Positions 16,594 to 24,143 of a stretch of DNA of 64,000 nucleotides are shown one piece after another. Under the pieces are notes generated by a model that worked only from the letters and a program-made list of their open reading frames with translations, was not told the DNA's origin and did not search any database. The stretch is from QAND01 sp003150225 (GTDB lineage Bacteria; Bacillota; Clostridia; Christensenellales; QAND01): NCBI RefSeq assembly GCF_044357945.1, contig NZ_CP076563.1, forward strand, positions 682,001 to 746,000, read 5' to 3'. Position numbers and translations under genes: made by a program. How positions within the stretch are numbered: the first letter of the stretch is position 1; every line of letters starts with the position of its first letter.

Positions 16594-17079
16594 TTATATC
16601 CCCTGAAACAGGGATACCACACCGTAGGAGCCCAAGGTCATGATGACTCCTGCAATGAATACCCCCAGCACAATCGCCGGCAGGGCATACTTCATCCGGA
16701 TATCCAACAGGGCAGCGATGATGGCTCCGGACCACGCTCCCGTTCCCGGCAAAGGCACCGCCACAAAGAGGCAAAGGCCCATCACGGAATACTTTAAAGC
16801 GCTCTGCGCCTTCCGCACCAACTTTTCCTCATAGCGGTTGAAAAAGCCGCCAAACCATTTGGTGCCCTGAAGCCAATGCAAGATCTTCCTGCCAAAGACG
16901 ATCAAAAGGGGGACCGGCAGGATGTTTCCAATCAAAGCGATGAGGAAGGTGGTTCCCCAGGGCATGCCCAGGGCGGCGCCCAGCGGAATGGCTCCCCGCA
17001 GTTCCACAATGGGTAGCATGGACACGATGAACAGCGCCCCCTCCTGCCCCAGGAAGGAAAAAAAATTTAAAATATCCAT
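16594..17079 (-). CDS. small multidrug-export-type membrane protein (PF06695 family)
   Basis: 161 residues. It has a hydrophobic N-terminal helix with the family motif MLPIVELRGAIPLG, then a membrane segment ending IGNILPVP, a basic cytoplasmic loop with RYEEKLVRKAQ, and two more membrane segments around VPLPGTGAWSGA. Despite the family name, drug export is weakly supported; relatives are also placed with DedA-like proteins. The Shine-Dalgarno site is poor. Confidence 0.85.
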   Translation of the reverse strand: MDILNFFSFLGQEGALFIVSMLPIVELRGAIPLGAALGMPWGTTFLIALIGNILPVPLLIVFGRKILHWLQGTKWFGGFFNRYEEKLVRKAQSALKYSVMGLCLFVAVPLPGTGAWSGAIIAALLDIRMKYALPAIVLGVFIAGVIMTLGSYGVVSLFQGI

Positions 17080-17194
17080 AAAAAGAATTCCAGCAGCTTT
17101 CCTTAGTTTTACCGGGCATGCCAGCAGTATTTTTCATTTTACACAAATTTCCGCTGGGACACAATTAATTTTGTCTTAAATCAAGGAGCGGGGC

Positions 17195-17410
17195 TCAGCC
17201 CCGCTCCTGTTCTTCCATAGCAATATGCAATTCCCGCAGTCGCTTATCGATGCCAATGATCTCCGCCATTGCCTCTCCATAGGCCCCTGAGCCATGATTC
17301 TGGCAAAGGACGTTTTTAGCCGTCAAAGCATATAGCCGCTGCCGGCGGGCCAAAAGTGCCGTCCGCTCCCGCTCCAAGGCTTCCCAAGCGGCCGAAGCTT
17401 CTTCCTTCAT
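17195..17410 (-). CDS. small helical protein, function unknown
   Basis: 71 residues, rich in Glu, Arg and Ala, with heptad-like spacing that suggests two antiparallel helices. No family recognised. Its ATG is three bases after the stop of the zinc-ribbon gene, so it is cotranscribed and probably translationally coupled. A GC-rich palindrome (17188-17208) overlaps the stop codon and may act as a weak terminator. Confidence 0.6.
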   Translation of the reverse strand: MKEEASAAWEALERERTALLARRQRLYALTAKNVLCQNHGSGAYGEAMAEIIGIDKRLRELHIAMEEQERG

Positions 17411-17413
17411 GGG

Positions 17414-17980
17414 TTAATCCAGCTTGGCGCCGCACTGGGGACAGAATTTGGTAGCCCCCTCCAACTCCGTTCCGCACTGAGGACAGGCTTTGGGCGCCGC
17501 CGAGGCAGCCTCCTCCGTCTTCGCGCCGCACTCAGGGCAGAATTTCGCCCCCTGCTCCAGCTGAGCGCCGCAGGCTACACACTTAGCTCCAGCGGCTGGA
17601 GCGGGCTCCTCCATTCTGGTTCCGCACTCGGGGCAGAACCGCGCTCCCTTTTCCAGCTTGGCGCCGCACTGGGGACAAATCGGGCTATTGGCAGCCGCTC
17701 TGGCCTGCTGCCGTTCCCGAATCTCGGCGATCTGCCGCTCCAAATCGGTAATTTTCTGGTACTCTTCCTCGATAATTTTGCAGATATTTACGATGGATTC
17801 ATCCAGGCTGCCGTCCTTTTGATACAAATTCCAGACATATTCTCCCAGATCCGCCTTGCTAGCGGCAATTTTGCCCTCCTGGCTGCGAATCTCACCGTTT
17901 AACTTGCTGATCTCGATGGATTCCCCCGTCTTATCCGCTACGCCCTTGGCGAAGTTCCCCATCTTCTCAAAAAACGCCAT
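17414..17980 (-). CDS. coiled-coil protein with three C-terminal zinc ribbons
   Basis: 188 residues. An N-terminal helical half (MAFFEKMGNFAKGVADKTGE, then a long charged coiled coil to about residue 97) is followed by three zinc ribbons, each CxxC-x10to12-CxxC: CPQCG...CPECG, CVACG...CPECG, CPQCG...CPQCG. The N-terminus resembles TM2/zinc-ribbon stress proteins of clostridia, and no enzyme domain is present. The start is the ATG at 17980; an upstream extension lacks a ribosome site. Confidence 0.8.
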   Translation of the reverse strand: MAFFEKMGNFAKGVADKTGESIEISKLNGEIRSQEGKIAASKADLGEYVWNLYQKDGSLDESIVNICKIIEEEYQKITDLERQIAEIRERQQARAAANSPICPQCGAKLEKGARFCPECGTRMEEPAPAAGAKCVACGAQLEQGAKFCPECGAKTEEAASAAPKACPQCGTELEGATKFCPQCGAKLD

Positions 17981-18080
17981 GGTTCCCCCACGCTCCTTCA
18001 CTTTTCTGTCTCCATTATAGCCCATTTTTGTCCGGACAGAAATAGCTTTTTCCCCTTTTCCCGGGATCAAAAAATATTGA

Positions 18081-18153
18081 TAAAAAATGATCAATATCTA
18101 TTGACACAGAAAAAAAACTTGCTATAATCAAAGTATGTTAAAAAATGATCAAT
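18081..18153 (+). repeat. 15-bp direct repeats flanking a strong promoter
   Basis: TAAAAAATGATCAAT occurs perfectly at 18081-18095 and 18139-18153, either side of the promoter at 18101-18128. The left copy also takes part in the inverted repeat ATATTGAT (18074-18081) / ATCAATAT (18090-18097). This looks like paired operator sites. Confidence 0.65.
18101..18128 (+). promoter_or_regulatory. near-consensus sigma-A promoter for a non-coding transcript
   Basis: TTGACA (18101-18106), 16-base A-rich spacer, TATAAT (18123-18128). No credible protein gene follows on this strand before the palindrome at 18425-18460. Confidence 0.85.
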
Positions 18154-18417
18154 CTTTGCGGGCTGCTCCACCAAGATTGCGCACCTTAAGATAGAGACCG
18201 GAAGCGGAACGATGGGAACCTCTCTTTTGCATTTTGTTTCAACTCCAGACCGGGCGGATTGAATTCGGCTCAGGTTCCCAGAAACGCGTAGCGTTTCAGC
18301 CTATCCTTCCAAAGCAGATTATTCCCATCCCCACCAAGCGTGGCCCTGCGCTTCCAGCGAAAGCCTCTGCCGGCCGGACCGGCGATAAAATAGATTATTT
18401 CTTTCCCCTTTTTTTCA
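18135..18417 (+). ncRNA. putative structured non-coding RNA, class unknown
   Basis: This gene-free stretch of about 490 bases (17981-18469) carries a consensus promoter but no supported ORF. The predicted transcript can close its ends with AAATGATC (18143-18150) and GATTATTT (18393-18400), including one G-U pair. Internal hairpins include AATCTT/AAGATT (18152-18157 with 18173-18178), GGGAACC/GGTTCCC near 18210 and 18275, AAACGC-GTA-GCGTTT (about 18285-18299), and GCCGG/CCGGC near 18370-18384. A U-rich run ends at 18417. It does not match what I know of tmRNA, RNase P or SRP RNA. Confidence 0.5.
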
Positions 18418-18424
18418 TCCTTCA

Positions 18425-18460
18425 ATACAGCAAAAGCCCCCGCGGGGGCTTTTGCTGTAT
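18425..18460. terminator. 36-bp perfect palindrome, probable bidirectional terminator
   Basis: 18-base arms centred at 18442/18443, containing CAAAAGCCCCCG. It lies between the putative ncRNA (+) and the stop of the 18470 gene (-), so it could terminate both. There is no long T-run on either side beyond the TTTT within the stem. Confidence 0.7.
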
Positions 18461-18469
18461 CTCCAACTG

Positions 18470-19975
18470 TTAAAAGGTATCCTGATAGCGCCGAATGAGC
18501 GCGTCCCAGGTGGCCGGCCCTACGATGCCATCCGCCGCCAGGTTGCTCATCTGCTGGAAAGCCACCACCGCCGCACGGGTTCTAGGACCGAAGATGCCGT
18601 CCGGTGTAACGGAGGGAATCTGAGGATACACAGTGGCCAGATCCGCCAAATACTGCTGCACCAGCCGCACATTCTCCCCACGGGAGCCTTCCCGAATGAG
18701 GTAGCCGGGATAGGGGCGAATGGGGACGGTACCTACGCCGGGGGACTCCCCCTCGCTGTTAAGAGCGGCAAGGCGTTTGACCGCTGCATAGATATAGGAC
18801 AGCTGATACCAGGTGGCACGGCCCACGATGCCATCCTGCTGGAGATCGAAAATCTGCTGAAACTTCCGCACTGCGGCCTCGGTCTGAGGGCCAAAGATGC
18901 CATCCGGCGCAACGTACGGGATGGCGGGATAGTTCTGCCCTACCCTGTTGAGCTGCTGCTGGATGATCCGCACGTTCTCATCCCGACTGCCCCTGCGCAA
19001 AAGATAGCCCGGATAGGAGCGTTCAATGCCGCGAATCTCGTTGGTCTGTACCAGCTCCACATCCCGGCCATAGTAATATTGGAGCATCTGGAGCGGATTA
19101 TAGCCCTGGTTGGCCAGGCTTACCGTCCCCCACTGGGATAGGCCGCTGCAAGTCGTGGTGGTGCCGTTACAGTAGGAGGAAAACAGCGGCTCCAGATGGC
19201 CCAGGCGCCGGGGATATACGTTGAAAATTTCATCCACCAGCCGGCTGATGTTATCAAAGATATTCCGTCCCTCCACGAAGGACTGGTCGTAGGCCGTGGA
19301 GTTGGTGATCTCAAAATCATAGCCCCGGCTTGGATACCATTCGGTAAACACCCGGTTGAGGACAAATCCCACCTGGGCATGGATGTTGGCCCGGAGAGCA
19401 GCCTCGGGCCAAGTGGGATAGATCTCACTGCTGGCTACATTTTTGATATAGTCAATAAAGGGAACTCTTACGTTCCGGGCGCTGGCGCTGGGGCGCCCCA
19501 AATGCACCGTAATGAACTCCGGTATGTATACCCTGGTGAGGATTCTGGCATTGGACGGAGGGCCCTCCGGTTCTCGCTCTTCGCTGGAATCCAGGCTGTT
19601 CGGCGGAATCTCAATGACGATTTCCTCCTCGCCGCTTCGGGCTCGGCTGGAAGCCGCAATCAAGTCCACCGGCTGGATGGTCTCAATCCCTGAAAACACC
19701 TGAATTCCCCGCACCGATACCGGCGTATAGCCCTCTTTTCTTACATCCACCTGAAAGAGAGAGTAGGGAGTGATCAAACTGTCCGGGTCCAAACTGGCGG
19801 ATAGGGGCGGCGTCTCCACCCGGATGACGGGGGTACGCCCCGACTCGTCGGTTACCAGTTCCATGGCCTCGCCGTTGGCCAGATCGGTAAGGAGCACCGA
19901 CGCCCCTTGGATGGGCAGCGCCCCCTGGCCGGTGGTAACCTCCACAATGATGGTTCCATGATCGATCTGTTCCAT
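18470..19975 (-). CDS. SpoIID-like protein with two peptidoglycan-binding domains
   Basis: 501 residues without a signal peptide. Residues about 5-115 form a carboxypeptidase-regulatory-like beta domain (GASVLLTDLANGEAMELVTD). About 150-330 carry a spore-associated SpoIID-like region: VPFIDYIKNVASSEIYPTWP, ANIHAQVGFVLNR and the Cys-containing CNGTTTTCSGLSQWG. Two PG_binding_1 repeats follow (about 345-405, 430-495), each with DGIFGP and DGIVGxATW. Cortex or spore-coat cell-wall remodelling is likely but the catalytic residues are uncertain. Relatives occur in endospore-forming Clostridia. Confidence 0.8.
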   Translation of the reverse strand: MEQIDHGTIIVEVTTGQGALPIQGASVLLTDLANGEAMELVTDESGRTPVIRVETPPLSASLDPDSLITPYSLFQVDVRKEGYTPVSVRGIQVFSGIETIQPVDLIAASSRARSGEEEIVIEIPPNSLDSSEEREPEGPPSNARILTRVYIPEFITVHLGRPSASARNVRVPFIDYIKNVASSEIYPTWPEAALRANIHAQVGFVLNRVFTEWYPSRGYDFEITNSTAYDQSFVEGRNIFDNISRLVDEIFNVYPRRLGHLEPLFSSYCNGTTTTCSGLSQWGTVSLANQGYNPLQMLQYYYGRDVELVQTNEIRGIERSYPGYLLRRGSRDENVRIIQQQLNRVGQNYPAIPYVAPDGIFGPQTEAAVRKFQQIFDLQQDGIVGRATWYQLSYIYAAVKRLAALNSEGESPGVGTVPIRPYPGYLIREGSRGENVRLVQQYLADLATVYPQIPSVTPDGIFGPRTRAAVVAFQQMSNLAADGIVGPATWDALIRRYQDTF

Positions 19976-20050
19976 CTATCATCGTCCTTCCCTTGGCCTT
20001 GCGGCCCATGATTTCTTCCTATCCTATGCTTGCCCTGCCCTTTCTGCCAC

Positions 20051-20083
20051 AAAAAAGCGTCCGGCAAACTTGCCGGACGCTTT
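20051..20083 (-). terminator. intrinsic terminator of the second DegV gene
   Basis: AAAGCGTCCGGCAA / TTGCCGGACGCTTT stem with a two-base gap as drawn, followed by Ts on the - strand. Confidence 0.9.
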
Positions 20084-20104
20084 CAATGCTTTTTCTAAAC
20101 GCCG

Positions 20105-20959
20105 CTATTCCGTCAAAAAGAGGACCCCTAGGGTATTGGGCCCGCAATGGGAGGAGATGGTACAGCTGGCCTGGGTGATATGGATCTCATCAAAGAGATT
20201 TTGTTCCCGCACAATGCGTTCCACCAGAGCGATCCGCTCCGGAGCGATGCCCGAATGGGTGATGAACACGCGGTCCCGGCGATAGGAGGGATAGCGGCTC
20301 AGCTGTTCCTGGACGTATTTTTTCAACACCCGATCCAGCTTGCCCTTGTACTTTTTCCCCACCTTCATAGCCCCGCCATGAAGGTTGTCCACCTCAATGC
20401 AGGGCTTCAGGTTCAGCATATTTGCACCCAGAGCTACCAGGGCAGAGCAACGCCCTCCGGCCTTCAAAAACTCCAGAGTATTGAGAATAAAGCTGGCGTG
20501 GCTCTTGGGCACCAGCGCCTCCACCTCCTGGGCAATCTGCCGGGCGGGCATACCCTGTTCCGCGCGGATAGCCGCCTCCAGCACCAAAAGGCCCATGCCG
20601 GTGGAAAGGTTTTGAGAATCCACCACATAGACCCCGCGAAGCGCTTCGGCGGCTAGGCGGCAGTTCTGATGAGTGGAGGATATGGCCGATCCCAGATTGA
20701 TGTGAATCACCTCATAGCCATCGTCCACCCAGGGCTTGAAGTACTCGTAGTATTCCTTTACATTGATGGCGGAGGTTTTGGGCAGAATCCCCCTCTTCTC
20801 ATAGGCAGCATAGATATCCTCGGGGAAGATGTCCACGCTGTCTATGAACTCCTCCTCACCCAGGGCGATATGAAAGGGAAAATAGTGGATATGATACCGC
20901 TCCTTGAGTTCGGGTCCCAGATCACAGGTGCTGTCCGCGCTGATGATAATCTTCTGCAT
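20105..20959 (-). CDS. DegV family fatty-acid-binding protein (copy 2)
   Basis: 284 residues. It begins IIISADSTCDLGPEL, followed by PKTSAINVKEYYE and a lipid-binding core, then LKAGGRCSALVA in place of the usual KGGRI. Several Cys, notably in the C-terminal CTISSHCGPNTLG, differ from copy 1. It is probably an acyl-carrier for fatty-acid kinase; the paralogs are only distantly similar, which fits different acyl specificities. GAGGG precedes the ATG. Confidence 0.88.
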   Translation of the reverse strand: MQKIIISADSTCDLGPELKERYHIHYFPFHIALGEEEFIDSVDIFPEDIYAAYEKRGILPKTSAINVKEYYEYFKPWVDDGYEVIHINLGSAISSTHQNCRLAAEALRGVYVVDSQNLSTGMGLLVLEAAIRAEQGMPARQIAQEVEALVPKSHASFILNTLEFLKAGGRCSALVALGANMLNLKPCIEVDNLHGGAMKVGKKYKGKLDRVLKKYVQEQLSRYPSYRRDRVFITHSGIAPERIALVERIVREQNLFDEIHITQASCTISSHCGPNTLGVLFLTE

Positions 20960-21087
20960 AACCCTCTAACTCGCTTTATAAATTTTCAGTCCACATCGGT
21001 GGACGGATTTCATAATTGGTCCATGCTTAGTTTATCCCATAAATCCGTAGGAGCAAGGGAAATATTATAAAAAATTATGAAGGTTTT

Positions 21088-21756
21088 CTAGGCTGTCTCC
21101 CTGCCGTCCGCTTCCATGATCCTCTGGTTGATCTTCATCATCTTTTCATCTAAAAGGCTGATCTGCTCCGCACAGTAAAGAAGATCCTCCGACACCCCCG
21201 GCAGCACGCGTCCCTCATGCTTATACCGCAGCTTGTGCTCCAAACTAGCCCAAAAATCCATGGCAACCGTACGGATCTGCACCTCCACCCGGACCCGCTC
21301 CATCCCATTACTAAAGAATACTGGAATCTCCACCACCAAATGCAGGCTTCGATACCCGTTGGGCTTGGGGTTTTTGATGTAGTCCGTCCGCTTGACGAGC
21401 GTTACGTCGTTCTGTCGGATCAGGGTGTCCGCCACCATGTAAATATCATCCACAAAGGAACAGATCACCCGGATCCCCGCGATATCGTTTAGATTCCGCC
21501 GGGCGGATTCCACCGACGGGGGCAGTCCCTTGCGGGCCAACTTTTTCAGCATGCTGGCAGGAGTCTTGATCCTGGACTTGATGTGTTCGATGGGGTTATC
21601 CTGCCGAAGAGAACTGAATTCATCGTTTAAAATTTCCAGCTTGGTGCCCACCTCTCGCAGAGCAGATTGGTACATTAAACGTATTTTGGTAAACTCCTCC
21701 ACATAGGTTTCCACCTCGTGGGAACTCAGCTCCAATATGGTTTCCTTTGCTTCCAT
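21088..21756 (-). CDS. relQ: small alarmone synthetase (RelQ-type GTP pyrophosphokinase)
   Basis: 222 residues with only a synthetase domain and no HD hydrolase or TGS/ACT domains. The RelA/SpoT motifs are visible: HIKSRIKTPASMLKKL (substrate-binding basic loop), DIAGIRVICSFVDDIY, KPNGYRSLHLVV, and VEVQIRTVAMDFWASLEHKLRYK (shown in two parts, VEVQIRT and WASLEHKLRYK). It makes (p)ppGpp. The start is the ATG at 21756 after GGGAG; upstream in-frame sequence belongs to the histidine kinase C-terminus in another frame. It lies 11 bases after the kinase, so the alarmone synthetase is in the two-component operon. Confidence 0.9.
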   Translation of the reverse strand: MEAKETILELSSHEVETYVEEFTKIRLMYQSALREVGTKLEILNDEFSSLRQDNPIEHIKSRIKTPASMLKKLARKGLPPSVESARRNLNDIAGIRVICSFVDDIYMVADTLIRQNDVTLVKRTDYIKNPKPNGYRSLHLVVEIPVFFSNGMERVRVEVQIRTVAMDFWASLEHKLRYKHEGRVLPGVSEDLLYCAEQISLLDEKMMKINQRIMEADGRETA

Positions 21757-21767
21757 GCTCTCCCTTT

Positions 21768-23060
21768 CTATGCCAGCTCTCCCGTCAAGAGACGGAGTAC
21801 AAACACCACCGCAAGACCGCCACCCGGCCGATTTTCCGCCCAAATCCGGCCTTTATGGGCCTCGATGATCTCCTTACAGATAGCAAGGCCCAACCCGGCC
21901 ACGCTGCGGCTTTCGTCGGAGGTATAAAGGGCTTCAAAAATGCGGTCCAGATTCTCCTCAGGAACCCCAACGCCATTGTCGGATACCGCCACACGGACCC
22001 CGTCTGGAACCTGATCCACCGTCACCTTGATGAGGCGGTCCGCTCCCTTCATATGCTTAACGCTGTTGCCGATGATGTTGCCGAACACCCGCCGCAGCTT
22101 GCTAATATCCACCCACAGGAGGGTTTCAGGACAATGGTCTTCCACCCGCAAAGCGATGCCCATGCCATCCAGCTCCTCCTGGTTGTCCACAATCACCATG
22201 CGGCAAAGATCCGCAACCGCGACCTGTTGGCATCGCAGGGAGCCCTGCAGATGGCTGGAAAGATAGTCGTCAAACTCGTCGATGAGGTCGCGGATAGCGA
22301 GAGAACGATCATAGATGGTATCGATATACCGCTCCTGCCGCTCAGGGCTTAGCCCTCCCCTGCGCAGTCGTTCCGTGTACCCCATCACCGAGGTAAGGGG
22401 CGTTTTGATATCATGGGAGATAGACGCGATGATCCTATCCTGCTTCTGCCGCTCCTGGTCAAGGCGTTCCGTCATATCCACAAAGGCGTTGTGAAGATTC
22501 CCAATCTCATCCGGCCGCTCCATCCGAAGCAGGCGGCTTCCCTTGCCATAGCCTGTAATGGCTTTCTGAAGCTGCTCGATGGGTTTGATATACAGAAGAT
22601 AGATGATCACCATCATCACCGCCAGGATGATGGGAAGGGCCATCATCTCCCCCCAGAAGAGATATCGGATGGTGTTGGTCCCCTGTTTGCCCACCGGTAT
22701 GGGCCGGGCCACCTCCACAAAGTAGGTAACGCCCTCCAGTTCCACCGGGGCCATAGCGTTGATGGCGTATAAGCCCAGACCAAGGTCTCCCTCTTCTCCT
22801 GTTAGGGTTCTACCATCCATATTCTTAATGCGGAGGATTAGATCCTCCTTGGTACAGCTTTCCATCACCGTCTGAAAGCTCTCCCCCGCTTCCAGCCTAT
22901 CCGATATCTGGTGCGCCGTCTGGTTTAAGGACTGCTCCAGCGCCGTCTGATTGGAAGCGAGCTGCCTGGTAATAAAAATGTTGTAATAGCCCACCAGCAG
23001 CAGGAGGTTCAAGCAGCAGGCCGTCACCACCGTAAGGGTGATCTTCCATCTAAGCTTCAT
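21768..23060 (-). CDS. membrane sensor histidine kinase
   Basis: 430 residues. An N-terminal membrane segment (about 8-28), an extracytoplasmic sensor loop of about 100 residues, a second membrane segment (about 140-160), HAMP, then the H-box SISHDIKTPLTS with the phosphorylated His, N-box GNIIGNSVKHM, G1 DNGVGVP and G2 GLGLAICKEI. A paired HK of the OmpR/PhoR type. It overlaps the regulator stop by a few bases. GGAGGATTTGG precedes the ATG. The ligand is unknown. Confidence 0.94.
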   Translation of the reverse strand: MKLRWKITLTVVTACCLNLLLLVGYYNIFITRQLASNQTALEQSLNQTAHQISDRLEAGESFQTVMESCTKEDLILRIKNMDGRTLTGEEGDLGLGLYAINAMAPVELEGVTYFVEVARPIPVGKQGTNTIRYLFWGEMMALPIILAVMMVIIYLLYIKPIEQLQKAITGYGKGSRLLRMERPDEIGNLHNAFVDMTERLDQERQKQDRIIASISHDIKTPLTSVMGYTERLRRGGLSPERQERYIDTIYDRSLAIRDLIDEFDDYLSSHLQGSLRCQQVAVADLCRMVIVDNQEELDGMGIALRVEDHCPETLLWVDISKLRRVFGNIIGNSVKHMKGADRLIKVTVDQVPDGVRVAVSDNGVGVPEENLDRIFEALYTSDESRSVAGLGLAICKEIIEAHKGRIWAENRPGGGLAVVFVLRLLTGELA

Positions 23061-23751
23061 CCAAATCCTCCGTGGGTTTTACAAATTTATAGCCCACACC
23101 CCACACCGTTTTGATGTAACGGCTGTCGGGATCAATCTTCTTCCGCAGGTTCTTGATGTTGACCGTCACAGTGCCAATATCCCCATAATTCATCCCCCAG
23201 ACCCCATTGAAGATCTGTTCCCGGGTCAGCACATTGCCCTGGTTCCGCATAAAGTATTCCAATAGTTGAAACTCCCGGGGGGTCAGTTCCACCCGTTCCC
23301 CCTTCAAAAACACCTCATAGCTTTTGGCATATAGGCGGATGTCCCCTACCGCAAGGCAATCGGGCTCCTGATCCACATGGCTGCTGCGGTTTTCCCGCCG
23401 GAGATGCGCTTTTACCCGGGCCACCAGTTCCTCTACCACAAAAGGTTTGGCAATGTAATCGTCGGCCCCCATCTCCAGGCCCAGCAGGGTATCGATGGTC
23501 TTGCTCTTGGCGGTTACAAAGATGATTGGGCAGGATACCACATCTCGGATCCTGCGGCACAGCTCCAGACCGTTCATCCGGGGCATCATGATGTCCAAAA
23601 GGATCAGGCTTACATCCGGGTTCTGCCGCACCGCTTCCTGGGCGGCAGCGCCGTCCCGGCAGAGGATCGTCTCATAGCCTTCGTCCGCGAGGGCATCTGA
23701 CACCAATTCTCCAATGGCGCGATCGTCATCCACGATGAGTATTTTTTCCAC
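23050..23751 (-). CDS. OmpR/PhoB-family response regulator
   Basis: 233 residues. Receiver domain with acidic pocket VDDD, phospho-acceptor Asp in LLDIMMPRMNG, VTAKSK and Lys in AKPF; then a winged-helix domain (VELTPREFQLLEYF, DIGTVTVNIKNLRKKI). The likely start is the GTG at 23751, eight bases after GAGGG, which places KILIVDDD at the N-terminus; ATGs at 23781 and 23772 have poor ribosome spacing. It is transcribed with its kinase and with the alarmone synthetase. Confidence 0.93.
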   Translation of the reverse strand: MEKILIVDDDRAIGELVSDALADEGYETILCRDGAAAQEAVRQNPDVSLILLDIMMPRMNGLELCRRIRDVVSCPIIFVTAKSKTIDTLLGLEMGADDYIAKPFVVEELVARVKAHLRRENRSSHVDQEPDCLAVGDIRLYAKSYEVFLKGERVELTPREFQLLEYFMRNQGNVLTREQIFNGVWGMNYGDIGTVTVNIKNLRKKIDPDSRYIKTVWGVGYKFVKPTEDLDEA

Positions 23752-23895
23752 TGTGGCTTCCCTCTTTTCCATAGGCTCCATTCCTTCCGGCTCCAGTATA
23801 ACACAGCATTTCAGGCCAATTCTAACGTCAGTATAAAATCAAAAAGTGATGGAGTAACCCACAACCCATGAAGAATTATGAAAGATCCTTTTCTC

Positions 23896-23924
23896 TTGAC
23901 ATGCCGCGTTCCATTGGGTATGCT
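23896..23924 (+). promoter_or_regulatory. promoter of the ABC-F leader transcript
   Basis: TTGACA (23896-23901), 17-base spacer, TATGCT (23919-23924). Confidence 0.8.
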
Positions 23925-23956
23925 GAAGCAAAACCATAGGAATTGGAGTTGAAAGC

Positions 23957-23977
23957 ATGTTCGATTGCGCTTGCTAA
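23957..23977 (+). CDS. leader peptide MFDCAC for the ABC-F gene
   Basis: A six-codon ORF (Met-Phe-Asp-Cys-Ala-Cys-stop) about 25 bases after the predicted transcription start, with GGAG eight bases before its ATG. It lies before a structured leader and a terminator that precedes the ABC-F gene. Short uORFs of this kind drive ribosome-stalling attenuation of ABC-F resistance genes. That this one is translated is inference. Confidence 0.55.
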   Translation: MFDCAC

Positions 23978-24057
23978 CATGATACCCATCATGGGGCCCG
24001 GAGATCTCTTGGCCCGCCGGCAAGGAAATCGTCATGCTTTTTCCATTCGTATCATAT

Positions 24058-24125
24058 AAACGCCCAGGGGCGTTTCCTACGGGGATGCGGGACGCGGAAA
24101 ACACGGTTTTCTTGCGTCCCTTTTT
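24058..24125 (+). terminator. attenuator in the ABC-F leader
   Basis: A first hairpin AAACGCC (24058-24064) / GGCGTTT (24069-24075) is followed by a terminator with stem GGGACGC (24089-24095) / GCGTCCC (24114-24120) and T5 (24121-24125). Both lie upstream of the ribosome site (24132-24137), so the stem would abort leader transcripts unless disrupted. GGCGTTTCC can compete with the inner GGAAAAC of the terminator loop. Confidence 0.75.
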
Positions 24126-24143
24126 ATCGATAGGAGGTGCCCA

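Noticed and set aside
18234..18473. 79-codon frame in the gene-free region
   Set aside because: No ribosome site; the frame runs into the palindrome at 18425-18460, and its sequence is low in protein-like features. The region is better explained as an RNA gene.
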